Shown here: positions 38,498-47,456 of the stretch, one piece after another
Numbering within the stretch: position 1 is the first letter of the stretch
Layout: each line of letters starts with the position of its first letter
Source of the DNA: Burkholderiaceae bacterium 26
GTDB taxonomy: Bacteria > Pseudomonadota > Gammaproteobacteria > Burkholderiales > Burkholderiaceae
Direction of reading: 5' to 3'
Assembly: GCA_000955795.1 (NCBI GenBank)
Contig: JYOB01000017.1
Span: 124,001 to 188,000 of the forward strand
DNA length: 64,000 nt
Notes under the pieces: model-generated
What the model saw: the letters and a program-made list of their open reading frames with translations, nothing else
The model's database searches: none
What the model was told of the DNA's origin: nothing
Position numbers and translations under genes: made by a program

Positions 38498-38989
38498 ATG
38501 AGCACACGTAAAGTCGTATCTCTTGCAGTTGCACTCGCACTTGCCACCGTAGCAGCCACACCCGCACTTGCCGTCACCGTTTCGCGTGTCGATGGTCAAG
38601 CCATGAACCCGAACGGCGAGCCGTTCTCGGTGACGGGCCAGACCACGTTGTCCAAGGGCTCGATCAGCGCCAATTGCACAGCGACCTTCACCGGGACGAT
38701 CACGCCCACGGGCATCGTCAACATCACGTCCACATCGTTTACCGGCGGCGGGACGTGCGGCCTTATCTCGGGAACGACCCCGTGGACCGGCCAGGCCGAC
38801 AGCACCACCCAGCTGTCGATCAACAACGCAGGGGTCAGCGTGTTCCTGCTGGGTAACTGTGGCCCCAGCAAGGTCGTGACCGCCTGGAACGACCCGAACT
38901 CGTCGCTCACGTTCACCAACGCACTGCTCACGCCGGACTGCACGGTGAGCGGCACGGTGGTATCGACGCCGAAGTTCCACGTGCAGTAA
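38498..38989 (+). CDS. Exported PraB-like protein
   Basis: 163 residues with a signal peptide ending in PALA. The mature part is Ser/Thr/Gly-rich with about five cysteines in a pattern (NCTATFTG, GGTCGLIS, LGNCGPSKV, DCTVSGTV) that resembles PraB of Pseudomonas, a secreted protein linked to alkane oxidation and surface hydrophobicity. The resemblance is judged by eye. It lies 112 bases after the OmpW-like gene, and a terminator follows, so it is probably the last gene of the DUF2957-OmpW cluster. An OmpW/PraB pair would suit handling of hydrophobic compounds; that is inference. Confidence 0.65.
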   Translation: MSTRKVVSLAVALALATVAATPALAVTVSRVDGQAMNPNGEPFSVTGQTTLSKGSISANCTATFTGTITPTGIVNITSTSFTGGGTCGLISGTTPWTGQADSTTQLSINNAGVSVFLLGNCGPSKVVTAWNDPNSSLTFTNALLTPDCTVSGTVVSTPKFHVQ

Positions 38990-39045
38990 GCACGTACCCG
39001 GTTGACGGCCGGTTGCGCAGCCGCCGTCGATTGGTCTGAAGCATG

Positions 39046-39075
39046 GGCCCGGCATGTCGGGCCTTGTTTCTTTTT
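39046..39075 (+). terminator. Intrinsic terminator
   Basis: GGCCCG (39046-39051) and CGGGCC (39058-39063) pair, followed by TTGTTTCTTTTT. It ends the cluster of exported proteins. Confidence 0.75.
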
Positions 39076-39200
39076 GCGGACCGGTTTTCTGTCTGAGCAA
39101 TACCCCTGTCGCCAATGGCGGCAACGCAATGCGCTGGGCGGTGGCATGATCCGGCTTCCGCCGCTGCACCGGGGCAGCGGTCTTTCCCAGGAGCCAAAAC

Positions 39201-40196
39201 ATGCGTTTGCTCACCTCTGTCGCCGTGGCCGCCGCGATGGCGGCATCCATCGGATTTGCCCACGCCCAATCCGCATCAGGCGTAGCCGCCCCCGCTACGC
39301 AACAACGCACCCAGGTGCCCGGCTATTACCGCATGGCGCTGGGCGACGACGTTGTGACCGCCCTCTACGACGGCTACACCGATCTGCCCGCCAAGACCTT
39401 GCTTGGCCTAAATGCGAAATCGGTGCAGAGCCTGCTGGCGCGGATGTTCGTATCGAACACGCCGGGCATGCAGACGGCGGTGAACGGCTTCCTGATCGAC
39501 ACAGGCGCCAAGCGCATCCTCGTCGATACGGGTTCGGGCACGTGCTTTGGCCCGACGATGGGCGGTTTGGCTGGCAACGTCCGTGCGTCCGGTTACCAGC
39601 CGGAGCAGATTGACGCCGTGCTGCTGACGCACCTGCATCCGGACCACGCATGCGGCCTCTTGACGCCGCAAGGCCAGCCGGCGTTTCCGAACGCGCAGGT
39701 GTATGTGGCCGCGCCGGAAGCCGATTTCTGGCTGAGCGAAACGATCGCCGCTTCCAAGCCGACCGACATGCAACCGTTCTTCAAGATGGCACGCGACTCG
39801 GTGGCGCCATATGCCGCCGCGGGTAAGCTCAAGCAATTCAAGCCGGGCGACGAGGTGGTGCCGGGCGTACGCTCGGTGATCGCCAACGGGCATACGCCGG
39901 GGCACAGCGGCTATCTGTTTGCATCAAAGGGACACAGCCTGCTGGTGTGGGGCGATATCGTGCACAGCCACGCGGTGCAATTCCAGCACCCAGAGGTCGC
40001 ATTCGAATACGACGTCGACAAGAAGGCAGCTGTTGCCTCGCGCCGCAAGCTGTTTGCGGAAGCCGCGCGGGACAAGCTTTGGGTCGCAGGCGCACATCTG
40101 CCGTTCCCGGGCCTGGGTCACGTGCGCCGGGACGGCAACGCATTCGCCTGGGTGCCGATCGAGTACGGCCCACTGCGCACGGACCGCGCTGACTGA
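39201..40196 (+). CDS. Exported metallo-beta-lactamase-fold hydrolase
   Basis: 331 residues. A signal peptide with AHA-QS near residue 22 sends it to the periplasm. The zinc motif is HLHPDH at 144-149, with later ligands in GHTPGHSGY (third His), GDIVHSH (bridging Asp) and AGAHLPFPG (last His). This is a complete two-zinc site. The family includes lactonases, phosphodiesterase-like enzymes and class B3-like beta-lactamases; a periplasmic AHL-lactonase-like role is possible but the substrate is unknown. The ATG follows CCAGGAG. It has its own unit, after a terminator and converging on the binding-protein gene. Confidence 0.85.
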   Translation: MRLLTSVAVAAAMAASIGFAHAQSASGVAAPATQQRTQVPGYYRMALGDDVVTALYDGYTDLPAKTLLGLNAKSVQSLLARMFVSNTPGMQTAVNGFLIDTGAKRILVDTGSGTCFGPTMGGLAGNVRASGYQPEQIDAVLLTHLHPDHACGLLTPQGQPAFPNAQVYVAAPEADFWLSETIAASKPTDMQPFFKMARDSVAPYAAAGKLKQFKPGDEVVPGVRSVIANGHTPGHSGYLFASKGHSLLVWGDIVHSHAVQFQHPEVAFEYDVDKKAAVASRRKLFAEAARDKLWVAGAHLPFPGLGHVRRDGNAFAWVPIEYGPLRTDRAD

Positions 40197-40212
40197 TCCC
40201 CCGATTGGCTCG

Positions 40213-41490
40213 TCAGGCGCCCGCCGGCCGCTTCATCTTGCAAGTGGTCGGCAGGTCCAGGTCTTTGGCCGGGGTTGTGCTCTCGGTTTTGTGGCCCCAT
40301 TGGGTGCCGTCGTAGCCGACCTTGACGGTCTTTCCGTCCACCGGGGCGATGGTCGATACTACCTGGGGCAGCAACAACTGGTGGTCGACCTTACGCATCG
40401 TGACGTCACCCAGAAAGCTCTGTTTCTGCATGCCTTCCAGTGCCAGCGCAATCTTCAGCGGATCGGTGGAATTGGCTTTGCGGATGGCGTCCGTCACGAG
40501 TTCGACGGACAACACGGTGCGCGGGGCGAAGTGTTCGCCAGCAGGTGTCTGGCGCACGCGCGCATCCATCTGCATCAGCTGCGCGTCACCGTTGCCGGGC
40601 GTCCATTCAGACACCCACGTCACCTTGCCGATCTTGGCCTGCGACACTGCCAGCACGGTGCCCGGGGCGCCCGCGCCGCTGTGGTTCAGATAGCGCACGT
40701 CGTAGCTCATGTCGCCAGCGGCCTTGATGAGCAGGTTCAGGTCTTGCCCCCAGTTGCCGGTGAGGAGTGTGTCGGCGCCCGTTGCCTTGGCCTTCGAGAC
40801 GTAAGGCGCGAAGTCCTTCACCTTGCCGATCGGGTGCAGCGTCTCTCCGGTGAACTGCACGTCGGGCCGCGCGGCTGAGATCATCTGCTTACCCAATGAG
40901 GCCCACAGCCGGCCGTGTGCGTAGTCCTGGTTCAGCGAATAGACCTTACGGATATCGGGCTGCGTTTTCACAAAGTTGGCCAGCGCGCGCATCTTCATTG
41001 CGGTGTTGGCCTCGGTGGCGAAATGCCAGAAGCTGCAATGCGCGCCCGTCAGGTCAGGGTCGATCGATGCGTAGTTGATGATTAGCACGCGCTTGGTCGG
41101 ATTGCGCTCGTTGTGCTTGGTGGCGGCATCCACCATGGCGGCCACCACGGAAGAGCCCGAGCCGCCGGTGAAGACGATCTTCGCCCCCGCATCGATGGCG
41201 CTTTGCAGGGCCGACAGACTGTCTTGCGCCGACAGCTTGTTGTCATAGGTCGACAGCTCGTAGCGGGCACCGTTCAGCACGCCCTGCGGTTGTGCGTTGG
41301 CGTCGTCGATGCCGAGCTTCAGATTCGCCAGAAACTGCTCGCCCACATTCGAGAGCGGCCCGCTCAGTTGATCGATGAACGCCACCTTGATCGGGGCCGG
41401 GTCGGCGGCGTAGGCCAGTGGTGCGCACGAGAGCGCCCCGGCACAAGCCAATGCGGACAAGGGACGGGCAAAGCGGATCACTGCGGGCAT
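40213..41490 (-). CDS. Periplasmic binding protein, branched-chain amino acid ABC type
   Basis: 425 residues with a signal peptide (cut near A28) and the Peripla_BP_6/LivK-type fold: IKVAFIDQLSGPLSNVGEQF at the mature start, GGSGSSVVAAMVDAA, NQDYAHGR and a long C-terminal lobe. Such proteins bind amino acids, aromatic acids, amides or other carboxylates for LIV-type ABC importers. No permease or ATPase gene is beside it, so it must use a transporter encoded elsewhere. It is 25 bases downstream of the carboxylase gene on the same strand, which suggests it brings in the substrate of that pathway. Confidence 0.87.
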   Translation of the reverse strand: MPAVIRFARPLSALACAGALSCAPLAYAADPAPIKVAFIDQLSGPLSNVGEQFLANLKLGIDDANAQPQGVLNGARYELSTYDNKLSAQDSLSALQSAIDAGAKIVFTGGSGSSVVAAMVDAATKHNERNPTKRVLIINYASIDPDLTGAHCSFWHFATEANTAMKMRALANFVKTQPDIRKVYSLNQDYAHGRLWASLGKQMISAARPDVQFTGETLHPIGKVKDFAPYVSKAKATGADTLLTGNWGQDLNLLIKAAGDMSYDVRYLNHSGAGAPGTVLAVSQAKIGKVTWVSEWTPGNGDAQLMQMDARVRQTPAGEHFAPRTVLSVELVTDAIRKANSTDPLKIALALEGMQKQSFLGDVTMRKVDHQLLLPQVVSTIAPVDGKTVKVGYDGTQWGHKTESTTPAKDLDLPTTCKMKRPAGA

Positions 41491-41515
41491 GTCTCCTCCT
41501 TGTGTGTGTTCTCGT

Positions 41516-44500
41516 CTACCAGGTGTCGATGAAGCGGCGCGTGGCTGGGTCGCGCGCGTGCCGCGGCTGCGCAGGCGGCGTCGATTGCAGCCCGCGCAAC
41601 AGCCAGCGGCGCGTATCGGCCGGGTCGATCACGGCGTCGATTTCGAGATAGCTGGCGATATTGAGCGCACGGCCTTCCTCGTAGGCGGCATCGACCATCT
41701 TGCGGAACAGCGCTTCGCGCTCGGCAAGGTCTTCCACCGCTTCCAGCTCTTTGCGATAACCCAGGCGGATGGCGCCTTCGATGCCCATGCCGCCAAACTC
41801 GCCGCTCGGCCACGAGGCGGTGAAGAACGGCGCGTGGAAACCGCCCGCGGCCATGGCCATCGCCCCGAGGCCGTAGCCTTTGCGCAGCACGACGGTGAAG
41901 AAGGGCACGCGCAAGTTGCCCGCCGTCACGAACATGCGGCTGACGTGGCGTACGGTGGCGGTTTTCTCCGCGTCCGGCCCGACCATGAAACCCGGTGTGT
42001 CGCATAGCGAGACGATGGGCAGATCGAACGCGTTGCACAACTGCATGAAGCGTGACGCCTTGTCGGCCGCTGCAGAATCGATGGCGCCGCCCAGGTGGCG
42101 CGGATTGTTGGCAATGCAGCCGAAGGCGCGACCCTCGATACGGATCAGCGCGGTGATGATGCCCACGCCAAAGGCCTGCCGCAGCTCCAGCACGGAACCT
42201 GTATCGGCCAGCGCGTCGATCACGGCGCGCATGTCGTAGCTGCGCATGCGGTTTTCGGGAATTACGTGGCGCAGGTGGCGCACGTCGTCGGCTTCCCAGT
42301 GGGCGAGCGGGCCCTGGAAATAGCTCAGGTAGCGGCGCGCGACATCCACGGCTTCGGTCTCGTCTTCGACCAGGACATCAATCACGCCATTGGGCGCTTG
42401 CACGCTCACGGGGCCGACCTCTTCGGGCGCGTAGATGCCAAGGCCGCCGCCTTCGATCATGGCCGGGCCGCCCATGCCGATGGTGGCGTCACGCGTTGCG
42501 ATGATCACGTCAGCGCAGCCCAGCAGCGCAGCATTGCCCGCAAAGCAGCGGCCCGACACGATGCCGACGGTCGGCACCAACCCCGAGAGGCGCGCGAAGT
42601 GAATGAAGGTGGGGCAGTCGAGGCCGCTGACGCCGCGCTTTTCAGTGTCGCCCGGCCGGCCGCCGCCGCCTTCGGCAAACAGCACAACGGGCAGCTTCCA
42701 TTGCTGCGCCAGCTCCAGCGCGCGGTCGGTCTTCTTGTGGTTGAAGGTGCCTTGTGTGCCAGCCAGCACGGTGTAGTCATACGCGAGCACCATGCAGCGC
42801 GCGTCCTGATCGGGAAAGTGTATGCCGTTGACGGTGCCAATGCCGGTGATGATGCCGTCAGCCGGTGTGGCGCGAATCAAGTCATCGAGCGCGCGCCGTT
42901 GACGTTGCGCGGCGATGGCGAGCGCGCCGTACTCGATGAATGAGCCGGCGTCGCACAGCTGGTCGATGTTCTCGCGCGCGGTGCGCTGGCCGGTCTTGCG
43001 GCGGCGGGCAACGGCGTCCGGGCGGTTCGCGTCGAGGCCGAATGCGTGGCGGTCGATGACGGCCTGCAGGTCGGGGCGAACGCGCTCGAGGTCGATCTCT
43101 GCGTCGGCAGCAGCGTCGTCGTGTTGTGCATCGCTGGGCTGAAGCACGGCCAGCGGCTGGCCCTCGCGTACCGTTGCGCCCGGCTGAGCGCAGACCTGCA
43201 GCACGCGTCCGGCCGCGGGCGCGATGACAACGTGCTCCATCTTCATCGCTTCAATCACAGCCAGCACATCGCCGCGCGCAACCATGGCGCCGGCTTCTGC
43301 GTCGATCTGAATGAGCGCACCATCCATTGGCGCGGTGAGAACTTCAGCATCGTCAGGAAGCTCGTCGACGAATGATGTTGCGGGCGAGAGGTCAGCGGTT
43401 GCGACCGACGTGGCGTGCAGCGCGGGATGGGCTTCGCCATTGCCAGCGGCCAGTTCGGCGAGCTTCGCATCGAGGAACTGCGTGTGCACGGCGTTGGCCT
43501 GCACGTCGGCGTCGTGCAGCAGGTCTTGCAGCAGACGCTTGTTGGTGGCCAGCCCTTCGATGCGGAATTCACACAGCGCGCGGTACGTCTGTGCCAGCGT
43601 CTGCGCATACGTGCCGTGCGGTGCGTGGACGATCAATTTGGCCAGCAGCGAATCAAAGCGTGGGTTCGGACGGTAGCCCGCATAACCGCAGGTATCGACG
43701 CGCACGCCGGGGCCGTTGGGTGGTTCGAATGCCGTGAGCGTGCCGGTGGACGGATGCGGTTGTCCGGATGCATCGATGGTCTCGGCATTGATGCGCACTT
43801 GCACGGCGTGGCCGCGCGGTGCGATTGGCCGGGCAAGCCCCAGGTCGGTGAGCGAGGCCCCTCGCGCCAGAGCCAGTTGCGTCATCACCAGGTCGACACC
43901 CGTCACCATCTCCGTGACGGTGTGCTCGACTTGCACGCGCGGGTTGGCTTCCATGAAGTAGAACGTGGGGTGCGGCGTGCCCGCGCCTTCCACGAGGAAC
44001 TCGAACGTGCCGATGCCGCTGTAGCCCGCCGCTTTGGCAAGCGAGACGGCGGCGTCAGCGATGCGCGTGCGCAGGGCGTCGTCCAGCGCGGGGCTGGGCG
44101 CGATCTCGATCAGCTTCTGGTGACGGCGCTGCAGGCTGCATTCACGCTCGCCGAGATGCACAACGTTGCCATGTGCGTCTGCAACGATCTGGATTTCGAC
44201 ATGGCGCGGCGCGGGCACCAGCGCTTCCACATAGACGTCGCCGCCACCACCTGCAGCGGTGGCTTCAGAAACACAGCGCGCATACGCGTCGGCAATCGCC
44301 TGCGCATCGTGCACCGCGCGCATGCCGCGTCCGCCGCCTCCGGCCACGGCCTTGATCATCATGCCGTGCGAGGGTGGCAGCGCGGCGAAGAAGGCGCGCG
44401 CATCTTCAAGCGTGGTCGCGCCTTGCGTGCCGCTGACGATGGGAATGCCGGCCTCGTGCGCAAGCGCCCGCGCACGTGCCTTGTCGCCGAAGAGGTCGAG

Positions 44501-44827
44501 CACGCGCGGTGATGGTCCGATGAACTGCACTCCGGCCTGTGCGCACTGGCGCGCGAAGGCGGCGTTCTCACTCAGAAAGCCATAGCCCGGGTGAACCGCA
44601 TCGGCGCCGACGGCGCGTGCGGCCGCTAGGATGGCTGCGCCGTCGAGATATGCGCGCGGGCCGGTGCCGGGCAAGGGCACAGCTTCGTCGGCGCGCAGTG
44701 GATGCAGCGCGTCGCGATCGTCTTCGGAATAGATGGCGACGGAGGGCAAGCCCATCGTGGCGGCTGCGCGGGCAATGCGAATGGCGATCTCGCCGCGATT
44801 GGCGATCAGCAGTTTGCGAAACGTCAT
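41516..44827 (-). CDS. Single-chain biotin-dependent acyl-CoA carboxylase
   Basis: 1103 residues joining all parts of an acyl-CoA carboxylase. An N-terminal biotin carboxylase (LLIANRGEIAIRIARAA, VHPGYGFLSENA, AGGGGRGMRAV, FMEANPRVQVEHTVTE) is followed by a biotinyl domain with EAMKMEH (biotin on the lysine near residue 530) and a C-terminal carboxyltransferase pair (GGGGRPGDTEKRG, GGPAMIEGGGLG, SLCDTPGFMVG, GYGLGAMAM). Enzymes of this layout (long-chain acyl-CoA carboxylase type) take varied acyl-CoAs. The ATG at 44827 starts the canonical biotin carboxylase; upstream codons run into the ligase gene. It lies 13 bases after the ligase. The substrate is unknown but is presumably the ligase product. 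Confidence 0.9.
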   Translation of the reverse strand: MTFRKLLIANRGEIAIRIARAAATMGLPSVAIYSEDDRDALHPLRADEAVPLPGTGPRAYLDGAAILAAARAVGADAVHPGYGFLSENAAFARQCAQAGVQFIGPSPRVLDLFGDKARARALAHEAGIPIVSGTQGATTLEDARAFFAALPPSHGMMIKAVAGGGGRGMRAVHDAQAIADAYARCVSEATAAGGGGDVYVEALVPAPRHVEIQIVADAHGNVVHLGERECSLQRRHQKLIEIAPSPALDDALRTRIADAAVSLAKAAGYSGIGTFEFLVEGAGTPHPTFYFMEANPRVQVEHTVTEMVTGVDLVMTQLALARGASLTDLGLARPIAPRGHAVQVRINAETIDASGQPHPSTGTLTAFEPPNGPGVRVDTCGYAGYRPNPRFDSLLAKLIVHAPHGTYAQTLAQTYRALCEFRIEGLATNKRLLQDLLHDADVQANAVHTQFLDAKLAELAAGNGEAHPALHATSVATADLSPATSFVDELPDDAEVLTAPMDGALIQIDAEAGAMVARGDVLAVIEAMKMEHVVIAPAAGRVLQVCAQPGATVREGQPLAVLQPSDAQHDDAAADAEIDLERVRPDLQAVIDRHAFGLDANRPDAVARRRKTGQRTARENIDQLCDAGSFIEYGALAIAAQRQRRALDDLIRATPADGIITGIGTVNGIHFPDQDARCMVLAYDYTVLAGTQGTFNHKKTDRALELAQQWKLPVVLFAEGGGGRPGDTEKRGVSGLDCPTFIHFARLSGLVPTVGIVSGRCFAGNAALLGCADVIIATRDATIGMGGPAMIEGGGLGIYAPEEVGPVSVQAPNGVIDVLVEDETEAVDVARRYLSYFQGPLAHWEADDVRHLRHVIPENRMRSYDMRAVIDALADTGSVLELRQAFGVGIITALIRIEGRAFGCIANNPRHLGGAIDSAAADKASRFMQLCNAFDLPIVSLCDTPGFMVGPDAEKTATVRHVSRMFVTAGNLRVPFFTVVLRKGYGLGAMAMAAGGFHAPFFTASWPSGEFGGMGIEGAIRLGYRKELEAVEDLAEREALFRKMVDAAYEEGRALNIASYLEIDAVIDPADTRRWLLRGLQSTPPAQPRHARDPATRRFIDTW

Positions 44828-44840
44828 GGAACGGTGTGAG

Positions 44841-46550
44841 TTAGATCTGTTCAGCGAGTGGAGCGAGGTCCTGCTTGCGCACCTTGCCGGTGGCCGTGAG
44901 TGGCAGCGCGTCGACGATGCGCACGACAGGCACCTTGTAGATGGCCATGTTTTCGCGGCACCAACTGGTGAGCGTGGCGTCATCCAATGTGCCGACGGCC
45001 TCGGGCCGCAGCATCACGAAGGCGACGGGAAGCTGGCCGCGTTGTTCGTCAGCGCGGCCTACCACGGCAGAACCGAGGATGGCCGGATGCTTGCCGAGCA
45101 TGGCTTCGATCTCCGCCGGGAATACGCTCATGCCGTTGACCTTGAGCATCTCCTTGCGGCGGCCGAGATAGTGGACGTAGCCGTGTTCGTCGATGCAGCC
45201 GATGTCGCCGGTGTGAAACCAGCCGTTGCGCAGCGTTTGCGCGGTGGTGTCTGGCTTGTTCCAGTAGCCTTTGAGCAGCGTCGGCGTGCGCACGCAGAGT
45301 TCGCCTTCGGCGCCGATCGGCATCAGTTCGTGCGTGTCGAAATCGCAGATCTTGAAGTCGGTGCCCGGCACCGGCAGACCCACGAAAATCGGTTGTGACC
45401 GCAGGTCGAAATCGTCGTCCTGCATGCCGACCGTGAAGCTGTTGCAGGTCTGCGTTTCCGTCATGCCCCAGGCGCTCTCGGCCATCATCGAGCCGGTCAG
45501 TTCACGCCATGCACGGCGGTACTCGGGGTTGAGCTTTTTCACGAACGACGACACGCCCGTATGCCGCAGCGAGCGTAAGTCGTACGCATGCACACGCGGA
45601 TGCGCCATCACCTCGGCCGCGCTGTCGACAAGCATCGAGCCGTTGGTCACGCGGTAGCGCTGCACGCCAGCCATGAAGGCTTCCGCATCCCAGCGGGCGA
45701 GCAACACCAGCGGCACGCCAAGGAAGGCAGGGAAGATCAGCCCGGTGTTCTCCCCGGCAATCCAGAACTGCGGATAGAAGCTGAGCATGACGGTGTCGGC
45801 ATCCGCGCGCAGCGACACGGCCGAGAACGCGGCTGCCATATCCACCATGTCGCCCTGCGTATGGATGCAGCCCTTGGGCAGCCCCGTCGTGCCGCCGGTG
45901 TAGTTGAGCGCGGCAACTGCATTGAGTGAGGCGGGCGGCAGGGGAATCGGCGTGGTCTGTGCCAATGCGGGCAACAAGTCGATTGCATCGTCGCAGGCCA
46001 CCGGCGGTTCGGTCAGCATTGCCGGGAGCGGCAGCGTCGGCTGTGCGGGGAGCACGTCTGAGTAACGGGTGACGAAGACGTGCTCGATCGATGTTTCGGC
46101 ACGCACGTCACGCACCAGCGGCATGAGGCGATCGAGTGCGACGATGGCGCGCGGTGTCGCGTCGCTCAGCGCATGCATCAACTCCGCTCGCTGCGACAGC
46201 GGGCTGATCGGCACATACACGGCGCCCAACTTGAGAATGCCGAAAAACACCGCATTGAATTGCGGGCAGTTGGACAGGAACACCGCAACGCGGTCGCCCG
46301 CGCCAATGCCGTGTAGCGCGAGCAGCGCGGCGAAGCGGTCGGAGAGATCGTCGAGCTGGGCGAACGTCGTGTCGTGCCCGTAAAAGTGGATGGCCGGTTT
46401 GTCTGGCGTGGTGCGCGCCCAGTGCCGCAGATAGTCGGTGAGGGCAGCGCGCCCGATCGGGTAATGCGGCTCGCGGGGGGTATCGACCGGCCATGCGCGC
46501 GCCCAGAGCGCGCGAACGCGGCCGAGATACTCGGACTCGTCCATCGCCAA
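44841..46550 (-). CDS. AMP-forming acyl-CoA synthetase
   Basis: Activates a carboxylic acid to its CoA thioester. 569 residues with the ANL-family motifs: ATP loop YTGGTTGLPKG, SAWGMTET, the hinge region GWFHTGDIGCIDEHGY with LGRRKEMLKVNG, and the C-terminal catalytic lysine in PLTATGKVRKQDL. The reported start is a TTG (46550) with GGAGA at 6-base spacing; the ATG at 46544 is two codons on but has poorer spacing. It heads the ligase-carboxylase-binding-protein operon and is divergent from the TetR gene. It resembles medium/long-chain fatty acid or aromatic acid ligases; the exact acid cannot be read from the sequence. Confidence 0.88.
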   Translation of the reverse strand: MAMDESEYLGRVRALWARAWPVDTPREPHYPIGRAALTDYLRHWARTTPDKPAIHFYGHDTTFAQLDDLSDRFAALLALHGIGAGDRVAVFLSNCPQFNAVFFGILKLGAVYVPISPLSQRAELMHALSDATPRAIVALDRLMPLVRDVRAETSIEHVFVTRYSDVLPAQPTLPLPAMLTEPPVACDDAIDLLPALAQTTPIPLPPASLNAVAALNYTGGTTGLPKGCIHTQGDMVDMAAAFSAVSLRADADTVMLSFYPQFWIAGENTGLIFPAFLGVPLVLLARWDAEAFMAGVQRYRVTNGSMLVDSAAEVMAHPRVHAYDLRSLRHTGVSSFVKKLNPEYRRAWRELTGSMMAESAWGMTETQTCNSFTVGMQDDDFDLRSQPIFVGLPVPGTDFKICDFDTHELMPIGAEGELCVRTPTLLKGYWNKPDTTAQTLRNGWFHTGDIGCIDEHGYVHYLGRRKEMLKVNGMSVFPAEIEAMLGKHPAILGSAVVGRADEQRGQLPVAFVMLRPEAVGTLDDATLTSWCRENMAIYKVPVVRIVDALPLTATGKVRKQDLAPLAEQI

Positions 46551-46601
46551 AGCTTGTCTCCGTTGGGTTGTGCAGTGCGTGCGCGCAGCGGCGCCGCACT
46601 A

Positions 46602-46637
46602 TCTATACTGAAAAGTAATTTTTTATACCAACGGGTA
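46602..46637 (-). promoter_or_regulatory. Promoter of the ligase operon with TetR operator-like palindrome
   Basis: On the minus strand TTGGTA (46626-46631) and TATAGA (46602-46607) lie 18 bases apart, a good sigma-70 promoter for the acyl-CoA ligase operon. The palindrome TACC-AACG-GGTA (46626-46637) overlaps the -35 box. It lies in an AT-rich gap between the ligase and the divergent TetR gene, so repression by that regulator is likely. The binding itself is inference. Confidence 0.5.
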
Positions 46638-46745
46638 AGAATATAGAAAGCGTTCTTTGATGCGTCAAGCATTTGAGCGCGATGATGTCGCCAAGATGCG
46701 CGTATGCCACGGCGCATACGCTGGCGACATGCGAAAATATGCGCC

Positions 46746-47456
46746 ATGTCCATCGTCCGCAAATCTGCCGTTTCCGACGTGCAACCGTCTGCTGAAACCG
46801 AGGCGCCCGAAGCCCCCGGCGTAGCACCGCCGGCCACGCGCCCGCACATCGCCGAGCGGCAGGAGGCCCGCCGCCGGCAGATTCTCGACACAGCCGCGCA
46901 GCTCTTCTTCACCAAAGGCTATGCCGGCATGACGATGAGCGACCTGTGCAGCGCGCTGGGCGTGACCAAACCGGCGGTGTACTACTACTTCACCGACAAG
47001 TACGAGATCTTCGACATTCTGTGTCGCGAGGCCGCACAGGTGTGTCTGTCGGCCATCCGTGAGACCGCCGACCCGGCCCTGCCCGTGCGGGAGCGCCTGC
47101 AGGCGTGTCTGCTGGAAATGGCGCGTCGTTGCATCGACTGCCACTACGCCGCGGCGCTCACGTACCGCGATCGGCAATACCTGCGCCCCGAAACGGTGGA
47201 GTGGCTGCACGGCATGTCGCGGGCGTATTACCGCGATCTCTATGCGCTGCTCGACGAGGGCAAGCGCGCCGGCGTGTTCGACTTTGGCGATGCGCGCGTC
47301 GCCGCGCACTCGATGGGCGGTGTGATGGGCTTCATGTACACGTGGCACGATCCATCGCGCATCGACGCCGGCGTACTGGCGCACGAGCTGTCGAGCGCCA
47401 TGATGAAGATCATTCTGCCGGCCGCTCCGGCATCTGGCGTTAAACGCGCGTCTTGA
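46746..47456 (+). CDS. TetR/AcrR-family transcriptional regulator
   Basis: 236 residues. After a flexible Ala/Pro-rich N-terminal tail of about 35 residues comes the TetR DNA-binding domain: RRRQILDTAAQLFFTKGYAG, then the helix-turn-helix MSDLCSALGVTKPAVYYYFTDK. The C-terminal ligand domain is of the type with Tyr/Arg-rich helices (YRDRQYLRPETVEWLHG). It is divergent from the acyl-CoA ligase operon and is the obvious local regulator, perhaps sensing an acyl-CoA. Its last 17 bases overlap the end of the converging metallo-hydrolase gene. Confidence 0.9.
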   Translation: MSIVRKSAVSDVQPSAETEAPEAPGVAPPATRPHIAERQEARRRQILDTAAQLFFTKGYAGMTMSDLCSALGVTKPAVYYYFTDKYEIFDILCREAAQVCLSAIRETADPALPVRERLQACLLEMARRCIDCHYAAALTYRDRQYLRPETVEWLHGMSRAYYRDLYALLDEGKRAGVFDFGDARVAAHSMGGVMGFMYTWHDPSRIDAGVLAHELSSAMMKIILPAAPASGVKRAS

